The notes under the pieces were generated by a model, which was not told the DNA's origin, did no database searches, and saw only the letters and a program-made list of their open reading frames with translations. From assembly GCF_000002985.6 (NCBI RefSeq), contig NC_003283.11, positions 9,300,001-9,364,000 on the forward strand: a stretch of DNA of 64,000 nt, read 5' to 3'. Position numbers and translations under genes: made by a program. The first letter of the stretch is position 1; every line of letters starts with the position of its first letter. This DNA is from Caenorhabditis elegans (taxonomy: Eukaryota > Nematoda > Chromadorea > Rhabditida > Rhabditidae). Positions 36,365-46,937 of this stretch are shown here, in pieces.

Positions 36365-36761
36365 TTTTGCTTCATAATTCAGTTTATAGTTTTTGCTTAA
36401 AATTGTAATTAGTTATAGATTTTTCAGTTTATTTTTAATTCATTTAATGTAAGCCCACGGGTTATTGTCTTTTTTCTATGATTTTTGACAGATAGGAAAT
36501 TATTTTTTGTTGCGAGCTTCCGTCAATCCCATGTCTTTTTTTCTAATTACCTGTGCCATCTTTCTTCCCTTTTCGTTGCTCATAGACTCTTTTCGGTGTA
36601 TTTTTTGCATTTATTTTTAGCGTTTTCGAATTTGAGATATTCGTTAAATTAGATCAGTTTGTATGTTGACATTTCGATATTTAATTATGTAGCAATGCGG
36701 TCGTTGAAACCGTGAAAATATTTTTAGCTGTATAAGTTAGCTTACAATTCTTGAAATTCAG
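36365..36761 (+). other. ucp-4 to coq-6 intercistronic region
   Basis: 397 bp of AT-rich sequence between two genes on the same strand. It ends in AAATTCAG immediately before the coq-6 ATG, which is a trans-splice acceptor candidate. The spacing is at the upper edge for a C. elegans operon. The sequence alone does not show whether SL1 or SL2 is used. Confidence 0.5.
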
Positions 36762-38843
36762 ATGAAACTTCCGGGTGGAACTATTATTTGTGCCAGAAAC
36801 GCTTCTTCTTACTATGATACGGTTATCGTTGGTGGCGGAATGGTTGGAAATGCAATGGCATGTTCACTTGGTAAATATTTTCAGAATAAGATTAATTAGA
36901 AAATATATTCATTTACATATACTCTTGATACTGAATATTTCAGGGGCCAACAAATCGTTCCAATCGAAAAGTGTTCTCCTTCTTGACGCGGGCCGATCTC
37001 CATCTCTGGCATCTTTTAAACCAGGAGCACCATTCAACAATCGAGTCGTTGCGACAAGTCCAACATCAATTGATACGTTCAAAAGTCGGTCTAGAGCTAC
37101 AAGTTTAATTTTAATAATACTTTTGAATTTCAGAATTGGGAGTTTGGGATCAAATAAATTCGCATCGAACAAAAAAAGTCAACCGACTTTTTGTTTTCGA
37201 TAGTTGTTCAACTTCGGAGATTGAATTCGAAAGAGGTCAGCAGGAAGAAGTTGCGTTCATTATTGAAAATGATTTAATTGTTGGATCCCTCTATGAAAAA
37301 CTTGCTGAATACAAAAATGTCGATGTGAAGACTGGAGCAAAAGTTGAAGACTGCTCCATTCCGAATGCTCTTGAGAATATGGCGACAATCAAGTTAGAAA
37401 ATGGTGATGTGATTGAAACGAGTCTTTTGGTTCGTATCAATTTCTTAAAGAATTATTTATTTCTAGAGTTTCAGATTGGTGCTGATGGTGTCAACTCAAA
37501 AGTGAGACATGCTTCAAATCTGGACTATACTACATTTAATTATAACCAGCATGGACTTGTTGCTATAGTTAATATCGAGGTAGTGTATTATCTGATTTGA
37601 GTTAATCTGAAAGAAAAAATAGCGGCAGGATGGATGTGAAAAAATATAGAACACTACCAAAATTTTAACTCAAAGTGGTCAAATTTTCGATACATTTTTA
37701 TTTTACAAAATTGAGAGAAAGGAGGAATGTTCGATCCCTTGGAATTTCTGAATTTAAATAATTTTGAAAAATTTAGAATATAAAATTGATAGAAATTTTG
37801 ACGATTTTTGATCGCCGTAGAAAAATCATGAGTTTTTTTATACTTACAGTAGAAAAGAAACGCTCTTTGCTTAATTTAAATAATATCGACTGTAAATTTC
37901 ATAAAATCCAAAGTAGATAATTATAATAATCAAATTATAATTATAGACTGCAAACGGAAAGAATGAAACAGCTTGGCAACGGTTTACAACACTCGGACCA
38001 GTTGCACTTCTGCCTCTTTCTGATACTGTGTCCGGTTTGACGTGGTCAACAAGTCCCGAAGAAGCTCAACGATTGAAACAACTTCCTTCTGATCAATTTG
38101 TTGATGAACTGAATTCCGCATTGGTAAGTCAATAGATGGTTTTACTCATTTTTAAATAAATTTATTTCAGTTTTCACAAAACAATCAAATTCCTTTGGTG
38201 AATCAGACCATTTTCGCACTGAATCGTATGAATCCTTTCCGAACGGAAACTTTTGGGAGGAAAGCTGAAGGAACAACTCCACCACATGTGATTACTGTTC
38301 AGGACAAAAGTCGAGCCTCATTTCCTCTTGGTTTCGGAAATGCTCATAGGTAAAATATAATTATTAACACAAAAATCAATTCAGAAATATTCACAGTAAT
38401 TATTATTTCCCTTTTATTTAAAATTATTTATATTAATTTAAAAAATTTCAGTTATATCACCACACGATGCGCTTTGATTGGAGATGCTGCTCACAGAATG
38501 CATCCACTTGCCGGTCAGTATACTTGTTTTCGACTTGAATAATTTTAGATTTTCAGGGCAAGGAGTAAACCTTGGCTGGAGTGATGTGCAAATTCTAGAT
38601 AAAGTACTCGGTGACGCTGTGCGTGAAGGTGCAGACATCGGAAGCATAACATATCTGCGAGAATATGATTCGGCGGCACAAAAACACAATCTTCCTGTAA
38701 TGGTGTCTGTTGATCTGCTCAATCGTCTCTACCGTACCGATGCTCCAGCTATTGTTGCCGCAAGAGCTTTTGGCCTAAATGCATTCAATTCTTTAGGACC
38801 TGTCAAAAACTTTCTGATGAATTATTTGTCCGCACATCGATAA
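36762..38843 (+). CDS. coq-6: Ubiquinone biosynthesis FAD-dependent monooxygenase COQ6
   Basis: Exons 36762-36870, 36944-37084, 37134-37429, 37475-37579, 37947-38123, 38171-38349, 38452-38513 and 38557-38843 encode 451 aa. Three flavin monooxygenase landmarks are present. VIVGGGMVG at residues 21-29 is the Rossmann GxGxx[11 protein letters not shown] at 184-193 is the DG motif. [19 protein letters not shown], from residue 346, is the FAD ribityl-binding GD motif. COQ6 hydroxylates C5 of the benzoquinone ring in the mitochondrial matrix as part of the coenzyme Q synthome. Upstream ucp-4 is also mitochondrial. The stop codon is followed after only 15 nt by a minisatellite, so the 3' UTR must be very short or run into the repeat. 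Confidence 0.95.
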
Positions 38844-38858
38844 TCCTAGTTTGTTTAA

Positions 38859-40372
38859 ACCATCCAAATTTTAATCGTTGGTGCATCATTCCAATCCCGA
38901 TTCGCCATCCACAGCAGCTCCCGAACCATCCAAATTTTAATCGTTGGTGCATCATTCCAATCCCGATTCGCCATCCACAGCAGCTCCCGAACCATCCAAA
39001 TTTTAATCGTTGGTGCATCATTCCAATCCCGATTCGCCATCCACAGCAGCTCCCGAACCATCCAAATTTTAATCGTTGGTGCATCATTCCAATCCCGATT
39101 CGCCATCCACAGCAGCTCCCGAACCATCCAAATTTTAATCGTTGGTGCATCATTCCAATCCCGATTCGCCATCCACAGCAGCTCCCGAACCATCCAAATT
39201 TTAATCGTTGGTGCATCATTCCAATCCCGATTCGCCATCCACAGCAGCTCCCGAACCATCCAAATTCCAATCGTTGGTGCATCATCTCCAGTCCCGAATC
39301 GCCATCTCCAGCAGCTCCCGAACCATCCAAATTCCAATCGTTGGTGCATCATCTCCAGTCCCGAATCGCCATCTCCAGCAGCTCCCGAACCATCCAAATT
39401 CCAATCGTTGGTGCATCATCTCCAATCCCGAATCGTCCTTATCCATGTTGCTCCATCGTCGTCGCTGATGAATCACCTTCAGTCCCGAATCGTCATCCAC
39501 AGCAGCTCCCGAACCATCCAAATTTTAATCATTGGTGCATCATCTCCAATCCCGAATCGCCATCCACAGCAGCTCCCGAACCATCCAAATTACAGTCGTT
39601 GGTGCTTCCTCGCCAATCCCGAATCGCCATCCACAGCAGCTCCCGAACCATCCAAATTCCAATCGTTGATCCATCCTCGCCAATCCCGAATCGCCATCTC
39701 CAGCAGCTCCCGAACCATCCAAATTTCAATCGTTGGTGCATCATTCCAATCCCGATTCGCCATCCACAACAGCTCCGAACCGTCCAAATTCCAATCGTTG
39801 GTGCATCATCTCCAATCCCGATTCGCCATCCACAGCAGCTCCCGAACCATCCAAATTCCAATCGTTGGTGCATCATCTCCAGTCCCGAATCGCCATCTCC
39901 AGCAGCTCCCGAGCCATCCAAATTCCAATCGTTGGTGCATCCTCTCCAATCCCGAATCGCCATCTCCAGCAGCTCCCGAGCCATCCAAATTCCAATCGTT
40001 GGTGCATTCTCTCCAATCCCGAATCGGCATCTCCAGCAGCTCCCGAGCCATCCAAATTCCAATCGTTGGTGCATCACCTCCTGTCCCGAATCGTCATCCA
40101 CAGCAGCTCCCGAACCATCCAAATTTTAATCGTTGGTGCATCATCTCCAATCCCGATTCGCCATCCTCCAGCAGCTCCCGAGCCATCCAAATTGCAGTCG
40201 TTGGTGCTTCCTCGCCAATCCCGAATCGCCATCCACAGAAGCTCCCGAACCATCCAAATTTCAGTCGTTGGTGCATCATCTCCAATCCCGAATCGCCATC
40301 CACAGCAGCTCCCGAACCATCCAAATTTTAATCGCTGGTGCATCATCTCAAATCCCGAATCGCCATCAGCCA
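38859..40372. repeat. 66/67-bp minisatellite, about 22 copies
   Basis: The unit begins ACCATCCAAATTTTAATCGT and ends CAGCAGCTCCCGA. The first six units (starting 38859, 38925, 38991 and so on) have a 66-bp period and look identical. Later units are mostly 67 bp, with TCTCCAATCCCG replacing TTCCAATCCCG, and differ by scattered substitutions. One unit near 39430 and the tail after 40340 are degenerate. Because the unit lacks stop codons in several frames, long open frames run through it on both strands, but none has a start context, domain or splice structure. Weakly related sequence continues to about 40600. Confidence 0.95.
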
Positions 40373-40624
40373 TGTTGTTCCAGTTTCGCTTTGCTTACGA
40401 CCAATTCCAATCCCGAATTTCTCCATCGCCGCTGTTGTTGCATCCACCCATCCTCATCCGAGTCGCTGTTGGCTTTGTCCTTGATCGTTCCAATTTATCT
40501 AAATGCACTCCCGATCCATTCGACATTGTCTTCTATTCACCCAATTCCTACCAAACCCGATTCAGAACCATCCATATTTTAGGCCTTGTATATGTTGCAC
40601 TCGATACAGAAATCCAAAAACCCT

Positions 40625-41824
40625 AATTGTATAAGCCGCTGTCTGTTTCTGTTATGCCTTCTTTTCGTTGTCATCAAACAACCCCGAGAAATCTGAATTT
40701 CAAAAAGCTAACTGCGTCACATACTATTCGAATAATTGCTCGAGCAACAGACGCATCTTCCTTCCGAGCCAACGACATATTTAATTGAGCATAATCAAAC
40801 GCAATAACCGCTATTTTCCAATTTTCTTATGAAGTCCTTAATCAGTCATTCTGGGTTTCATACCTACAAACTTTCGCGACCCGGAACCGATTTTCAGTGT
40901 TCAAAAGGATTGTTGTACATTCACATCACTAAAGACAATAATCGCATTTTGTAAACCTGAAATCATTTTAATTCCTGATTACTCTTGTGCAACATTTCTG
41001 ACCTATACACTGTAAATCTGATCCACGTCCATTATATACAATAGTTTGGTTGAATTCATTGTGTTTGGACTTTCAAAACGCGACATCTCACTTTAACGAC
41101 CTTGTTCACCTGAAAACGCTTTCCACCTTACCTGAATAACCCTATCTGATGTGTATGGCAGAAAAAAAGTTCGGGTGGTTGCACGCTAACGTCAATGCGA
41201 ATTTCTATTGCTGTAGGCGAATCGATTCAATTTATTGCACCGTGTCCTCGGTAGTTTGCTGACGCTTTTTGTACTTTTATTTCACATCCAGTTTAACTAT
41301 TAAGATCAGGCATTAGGAGTGCATTTCAGATTTCCACGGGATCCAAGACGAGCGCACAAAAGTCAAGTCTCGTCGCAAATAGAAGTCGATGGGCCTAGAA
41401 GTTGACACGACAGGAGCCGCTACAGGCACAGCACCATCGAGAGTTGACGAGTCGGAAGAATTCGAAGAACACATTTGCAAACTCAATCTGTGAGGAGCCA
41501 CCAGGGAAGCGAGGGATTGCTAAACTTTGTGGGTGATTAGATGGGAGCCCCCTCAGTTATTCCCAAAAGTTACCGCCATTAACGTCTTCATTCAAACGTG
41601 GCGAGTTGTTGAGATTATTTAGCCCTTTCAGAAAACTCTTTCGTTGACATTTTTCGTAACACCGAGCATTTACATCAAGCGCACGACCGTCTCAGAGAAC
41701 CTTGTTTGATCTGGAATTCGACAATACTGCCAGTATCTAAAATACGGTAAAACTAAATCACATAAATACCGGTAACCTCTCCCCGCGCTTTATTTGAAGT
41801 CGTTCATGTGGGACAATCTTTGGA
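40625..41824. repeat. 1.2-kb tandem duplication, copy 1
   Basis: Starts AATTGTATAAGCCGCTGTCT and ends GTGGGACAATCTTTGGA, directly joined to copy 2. By eye it differs from copy 2 by only two single-base length differences: a G missing in the TATTTTCC stretch near 40815 and a C missing in the TACTTTTATTTC stretch near 41279. The left junction abuts the degenerate end of the minisatellite. It carries one copy of the coding-like fragments described separately. Confidence 0.95.
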
Positions 41825-43535
41825 AATTGTATAAGCCGCTGTCTGTTTCTGTTATGCCTTCTTTTCGTTGTCATCAAACAACCCCGAGAAATCTGAATTT
41901 CAAAAAGCTAACTGCGTCACATACTATTCGAATAATTGCTCGAGCAACAGACGCATCTTCCTTCCGAGCCAACGACATATTTAATTGAGCATAATCAAAC
42001 GCAATAACCGCTATTGTTCCAATTTTCTTATGAAGTCCTTAATCAGTCATTCTGGGTTTCATACCTACAAACTTTCGCGACCCGGAACCGATTTTCAGTG
42101 TTCAAAAGGATTGTTGTACATTCACATCACTAAAGACAATAATCGCATTTTGTAAACCTGAAATCATTTTAATTCCTGATTACTCTTGTGCAACATTTCT
42201 GACCTATACACTGTAAATCTGATCCACGTCCATTATATACAATAGTTTGGTTGAATTCATTGTGTTTGGACTTTCAAAACGCGACATCTCACTTTAACGA
42301 CCTTGTTCACCTGAAAACGCTTTCCACCTTACCTGAATAACCCTATCTGATGTGTATGGCAGAAAAAAAGTTCGGGTGGTTGCACGCTAACGTCAATGCG
42401 AATTTCTATTGCTGTAGGCGAATCGATTCAATTTATTGCACCGTGTCCTCGGTAGTTTGCTGACGCTTTTTGTACTTTTCATTTCACATCCAGTTTAACT
42501 ATTAAGATCAGGCATTAGGAGTGCATTTCAGATTTCCACGGGATCCAAGACGAGCGCACAAAAGTCAAGTCTCGTCGCAAATAGAAGTCGATGGGCCTAG
42601 AAGTTGACACGACAGGAGCCGCTACAGGCACAGCACCATCGAGAGTTGACGAGTCGGAAGAATTCGAAGAACACATTTGCAAACTCAATCTGTGAGGAGC
42701 CACCAGGGAAGCGAGGGATTGCTAAACTTTGTGGGTGATTAGATGGGAGCCCCCTCAGTTATTCCCAAAAGTTACCGCCATTAACGTCTTCATTCAAACG
42801 TGGCGAGTTGTTGAGATTATTTAGCCCTTTCAGAAAACTCTTTCGTTGACATTTTTCGTAACACCGAGCATTTACATCAAGCGCACGACCGTCTCAGAGA
42901 ACCTTGTTTGATCTGGAATTCGACAATACTGCCAGTATCTAAAATACGGTAAAACTAAATCACATAAATACCGGTAACCTCTCCCCGCGCTTTATTTGAA
43001 GTCGTTCATGTGGGACAATCTTTGGATTTTGGGCCTCCCGTTTAAAGATGAGGACAGGGATGATTTTTTGGGTCAGTGAAAGGCACCAGCTGGCATAAAA
43101 TGAAAGGCCGATTGTCTACGAACTGAATTTGACATCCATCGGTGATCTGCAAACCGATGATAAACCGGTTTCTTTACTTTTAAAATGATTGAAACACATA
43201 AATACCAATCCCCATTTTCGCGCGTGGTCTGCTGTTGTTGTTGTCGAGGAAGTCGTTACCGACGTTCTACAAAGAATATTGAAGAGGTATGTATTAAAAA
43301 ACCATGTTTATTTCAAGTTGTCCTATTGAGACGATGCCCGTAATATGAAATCGGTGAGATCCTGATGAACGACGGTCTTCAAGCGCTATCCTCCAGTGAC
43401 TTCGGAGTCGAGTTGCCTGAAAATTTAATATTGGTTGAACATCATAACGGGCCCATCAATCTTGAATGGACATTAATAACTGTATAAATGAAAACAGTAC
43501 TCAGTGGGGAACGATCCGATGATGAGCGAGAATGA
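41335..43535 (+). pseudogene. String of coding-like fragments, possible decayed gene
   Basis: Short open stretches with protein-like composition occur in order on the + strand, separated by stops or frame changes. They include a MGLEVDTTGAATG peptide (41390-41494, repeated about 1.2 kb later), a DIFRNTEHLHQAHDRLRE stretch (about 42840-42935), MWDNLWILGLPFKDEDRDD (43007-43063), ERPIVYELNLTSIGDLQTDD (43105-43165), AVVVVEEVVTDVLQRILKR (43226-43282, before a GTATGT donor) and MNDGLQALSSSDFGVELPEN (43365-43424, stop 43487). Some are joined by plausible introns, others are interrupted by in-frame TAA, TGA or TAG. I recognise no family. It may be a decayed gene, an unusual multi-exon gene, or chance. 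Confidence 0.3.
41825..43026. repeat. 1.2-kb tandem duplication, copy 2
   Basis: Second copy, 1202 bp, in direct orientation with no spacer. At its right end the sequence continues smoothly into unique DNA (TTTTGGGCCTCCCG), where a reading frame continues across the boundary. That suggests this copy keeps the original right flank, while copy 1 is broken at its right junction. Confidence 0.95.
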
Positions 43536-43670
43536 CGTGGTCCACAGCTAGCTCAGTAGTAGACAACCTTGAGAACCAAATTGATTATCAGTTTCAATAT
43601 GATAAAAATTCTAGGGTCCCCATTGAAAACAAACCTGACACGATAGCCCACGTCGCTATGAAGAAGTTAA

Positions 43671-44156
43671 CTAACCTTTAACAGATCGGGAACTAATTCC
43701 CTTGAAGAAATCTTCCAGTCCGAAGGGATCCATGAAGTTGCTTGTTTTGGCTTTCTTGGCGATTGGTTCGGCGACGCACAGCTGATGTTGATCATTCTGA
43801 ACCAAAGGTTCGACGTTGTTATTGGGTTCCACCCCGCAGGGTGTAATGTCAGAATTGGTACTACAAACACTCGATGAGCTATTGCTCCTGGAGCGCTTCT
43901 TTCCCCCACGCCTATGGCGTTTCCGACTCTCCCCCATATGCTTACACAAACTAGTAATAAACGAGGTTTGCAAAACCTCGCACCGCATGTTCCTTTCCTT
44001 CTGGTTGTACAATGCACGACGCTTCTTCATGGCCAAACTCAACAGGTCGGTTGGACGCATTTCGGGAACGACAGGAAAGTCATCGTCTGATGACGAAGAA
44101 GATGGTGACGACTCGAATCCGTAGATCATCTTTAATAATTTGAGACTTGAGAACAA
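43671..44156 (-). CDS. Intronless 161-aa protein with NLS-like basic region, unknown function
   Basis: A single open frame from ATG 44156 to TAG 43671. It has an acidic serine patch early (ESSPSSSSSDDDFP), then a helical segment with LLSLAMKKRRALYNQKERN, then a strongly basic RKRHRRGGKKRSRS stretch that looks like a nuclear localisation signal. It ends in MDPFGLEDFFKGISSRS. There is no signal peptide or membrane helix. A second ATG lies nine codons in (44129). A clear TATA box and GC-rich E-box sequence lie upstream, unusual in worms and typical of strongly inducible genes. I do not recognise the family; a nuclear regulator is only an inference from composition. Confidence 0.75.
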   Translation of the reverse strand: MFSSLKLLKMIYGFESSPSSSSSDDDFPVVPEMRPTDLLSLAMKKRRALYNQKERNMRCEVLQTSFITSLCKHMGESRKRHRRGGKKRSRSNSSSSVCSTNSDITPCGVEPNNNVEPLVQNDQHQLCVAEPIAKKAKTSNFMDPFGLEDFFKGISSRSVKG

Positions 44157-44241
44157 TCAAATGAGAAAACTGCAGCAGCGACGAAACGTGCGGCAGGAAT
44201 GAGAGAAGAAAGAAGAATGAACGCGCGTGCGGCAGCCTCTC

Positions 44242-44250
44242 GTTTATATA
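44242..44250 (-). promoter_or_regulatory. TATA box of the 161-aa gene
   Basis: On the minus strand the sequence reads TATATAAAC, 86-94 nt upstream of the ATG at 44156. The next bases upstream contain CACGTG, an E-box (44255-44260). Placed about 30 nt before a start site, this gives a 5' UTR near 55-60 nt. No spliced-leader acceptor is evident between it and the ATG. Confidence 0.6.
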
Positions 44251-44301
44251 GGGCACGTGACGCACTATGCTAGACGCGTCCGCAGAGAGCGCGCACCACA
44301 A

Positions 44302-45130
44302 TCTTAGCGTTTATAACTTTGCTCTTTTATGTTCATTTGTGACACTTGTTTTTGTATCGTTATTTGAATGTTTAAGGCACCGTGCTTAGTACTTTTCAGA
44401 GTGTTACATCAATTTTGAAGAAAAAACTATAAATCACATGTTTTTCGAAATACTCCAATGTCTTCGTACGCGTCGCGGTCGGCTAGAGAGCAGGCGACGA
44501 TGGACAGCTGATCGATAAACGAGACAACGTATATTTTCGTAAATATGTATAACGTCACAAGGGAAAACCCGTGGGCGAAAGCAGCACTTTAAAGTGAATT
44601 CGTCATGAATAAAAATATGTTATAGAAAACTCTTAACATTATGCTGAAATTAAAAAACTATTTTTCATAGAAACTTGCTGAAATACGGAATTTGGAACTT
44701 AAAAAAGTTGACTCTAAAATGCACACTAGGAAAATCAGATTTTTTTGGTGACAGGTTGATACTTCGCGAATTAATTCATCAAAAAAAATCTGTAGAGTTG
44801 TGTACACTTTGATAATTTTCCAAAATTTTGAAATGTTTTTGTCTTTTGGATGTTTCTTTTTGGAAATTGAAGCTTCAAAACTTGGAATTTGCTAAAATTT
44901 TAGTCTTCAAAGGAAATATGATAGTTAAAATCTGCTTTTTTTTAGATTTTAAAATTTTGCGTTTTTGTCTTTATCCCATACATTTGTGGGTTATATTATT
45001 AGAACGAACAAAACGGCATTTATTGCCTCCTAAATTTATGCAAAAGTACAGTTGGAAAATATACATTTATTTTAAGGTTGAATACCAACTCTAGAGTACA
45101 GACATGTGTGGGTGGATATAATGAAATAAA
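44302..45130. other. Intergenic between the 161-aa gene and the GPATCH3 homologue
   Basis: A GC-richer stretch at 44460-44530 (with GTACGCGTCGCGGTCGG) stands out from AT-rich surroundings. An open frame at 44828-45094 has no splice context. The right end is the 3' UTR of the GPATCH3-like gene. Confidence 0.5.
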
Positions 45131-46937
45131 TTATTCACGATACTTCATTTTGGTAACTTCAGATCTTCTAAAAAGTATTTCTCCGTGAAGCTCTTCCTCG
45201 GATTGCTTGTCCTCACACTGCTCCCTATCAGTGACACTGTCGAATCTGTAAATAGAAATCATAAATGTGATTCATCACGATCATAAAATCATACGCGGAG
45301 GCTATAACATGCCGAATAGTTTTTTTCTGAACCACTCTTGACAATTTCTCTCCTCTATAACCGAATCCTGTTTTTTCTTTACTACTTTGCCCATCTTCTT
45401 CAACATATACAGCTACGGGAACAACTCGTCCTTGTTCGTTTTTTCCAAGCCCAGTTCCAGGTTTCCAACCCATTCTGAAATTTAATTTGTATTTCTTTAA
45501 AATTTCAGATGACTTGTTAAAAGCTTACTTAGCCAGCATAGAACCTCCAATTCCTTTTTGAAGATTTTCAGATGCTTTTTCGGAGGATCCACCACCATCA
45601 CTGTTTCTTCTTTTTCGCGTTGTGCCAAGATTATGGGGGTTTCTTTTCTTTGTGAAAGCCGATTGTTCGAGTTTCCCAGACCTATAAAATATTTTTTAAA
45701 GGAGCCGACAATGAGAACTCCCATACCGCATAAGATCATCATTTCTCATTTCTATTGCTGCTTTTGCATCCATATCGCCTGCTGATTTTCCCTCGTAGTA
45801 AACCGAATAATCGACGTCCCAATCATCTGCCCACGCCCAATCACAATCAGTTCCTGCAAATAATCCATATAATACACAGGGAAGGTTTGTAACGAACCTT
45901 TTTCTCTTTCATCCCAATAGTTTTTGTCAGTATACCAAACAAGACCAGGACCTCCCTTTTCCCAAGTAACTTCCATTTCTTCTTCATACTTTCGTGGTTT
46001 TGCTCTGTCTTGTTCAGTAACATCTTCATGTAAAGCTTCATGTCTCTCCCATTCTTCACATTGATCGTTGTCATCATCTTTACCATCATCATTATCTTCT
46101 GGATTTTGATTCATTCTTACTCTTTCCGTAGGATCTTCAAGTTCATCTTCGACACCAGGAATCGTTTCGCATTTGATTTTCTCAGCTTTACACGAATCAG
46201 TTTTCTCATACTGAAAATCAACTTCTCCGAACTTTTTCTTTCTTTTTTGAGTTTGAATTCCAAGTTTCGATATCACAGTTGTTGGTAGACGGCATAAACG
46301 AATTTGCTCCAAAAAGTATTGACTTGGAGTTCCAATATTTCCATTAGGCATTACATCTGGAGGTTTTAATTCAATCATATCGTTTAAATCATTAGTTGAT
46401 AAAGAATTGGAGGTCCCTTCACTATCATCACTTTGTACTTTCAGTCGATCCACAAAACACCTTCTAGGAATATCGACACCTGCGGAGTTTTGCCAGTTTT
46501 TTTTGTGGAACTCCTCTATGAAGGTTTCCCTATCTTCTTCACTTCGTAACGAGATCAAGCAACAACAAGTATTGCTTTTTTGAGATTCTGATCCACTCTG
46601 AAAGCTGATAATATTATGCAAATTAATTTTAAAGTATTAGTCTTACTGTTTGCGCCTGAACTTCTGGTCGATGTCTGTAGTGGAAACACTGGAACTGACC
46701 AGCTTCTACAAATCTACTGAAGTATTTCCTCAAATCTTTTGAATGTAATTCTTTTGGTATGTTCCGAACAATCGCATAACTGCCTGAAATTTACAAAATT
46801 AAATCTATTTGAATTAAATTATTTAAAATAAACTAACACCTTATCTCCTGTCGTTTCGATACATCTTCAACATTATTTCTCTTGCTTTTTGACAAAAAGC
46901 GATCCAATATATCTTTGTTTGAGCGGGTTCTGTCCAT
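45131..46937 (-). CDS. G-patch and RRM-like domain protein, GPATCH3 homologue
   Basis: Exons in transcription order: 46937-46840, 46779-46647, 46597-45898, 45853-45727, 45681-45529, 45474-45295 and 45245-45131, giving 501 aa. Residues 33-115 match the N-terminal GPATCH3 domain (YAIVRNIPKELHSKDLRKYF, then FHYRHRPEVQ and NTCCCLISLRS). A KPPDVMPNGNIGTPSQYF-like block follows, as in the human protein. A very acidic stretch contains EEWERHEALHEDVTEQD, almost identical in human GPATCH3. The G-patch is at about 394-440 (KGIGGSMLAKMGWKPGTGLG). G-patch proteins activate DEAH-box RNA helicases, so a nuclear RNA-processing role is expected. The second exon must start at the second of two nearby AGs (TTTCAGGCAG|T), because using the first breaks the frame. 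Confidence 0.92.

Noticed and set aside
36775-37203. 142-codon frame overlapping the start of coq-6
   Set aside because: It is a shadow frame across coq-6 exons and introns; the spliced COQ6 frame explains the region.
38859-40372. CRISPR-like array
   Set aside because: Units are contiguous with no unique spacers, and the genome is eukaryotic.
38803-40626. Long open frames (up to about 300 codons) on both strands through the minisatellite
   Set aside because: They exist because the repeat unit lacks stops in several frames. Frames shift with unit length, no start, signal, domain or splice context supports them, and both strands are open alike.
42515-42703. 62-codon minus-strand frame duplicated at 41313-41501
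   Set aside because: It is identical only because the whole 1.2-kb segment is duplicated, and it overlaps a more protein-like + strand frame. Not called as a gene.
43548-43585. TAGCTCAGTAGTAGA sequence resembling a tRNA D arm
   Set aside because: No acceptor stem, anticodon stem or T arm can be drawn around it.
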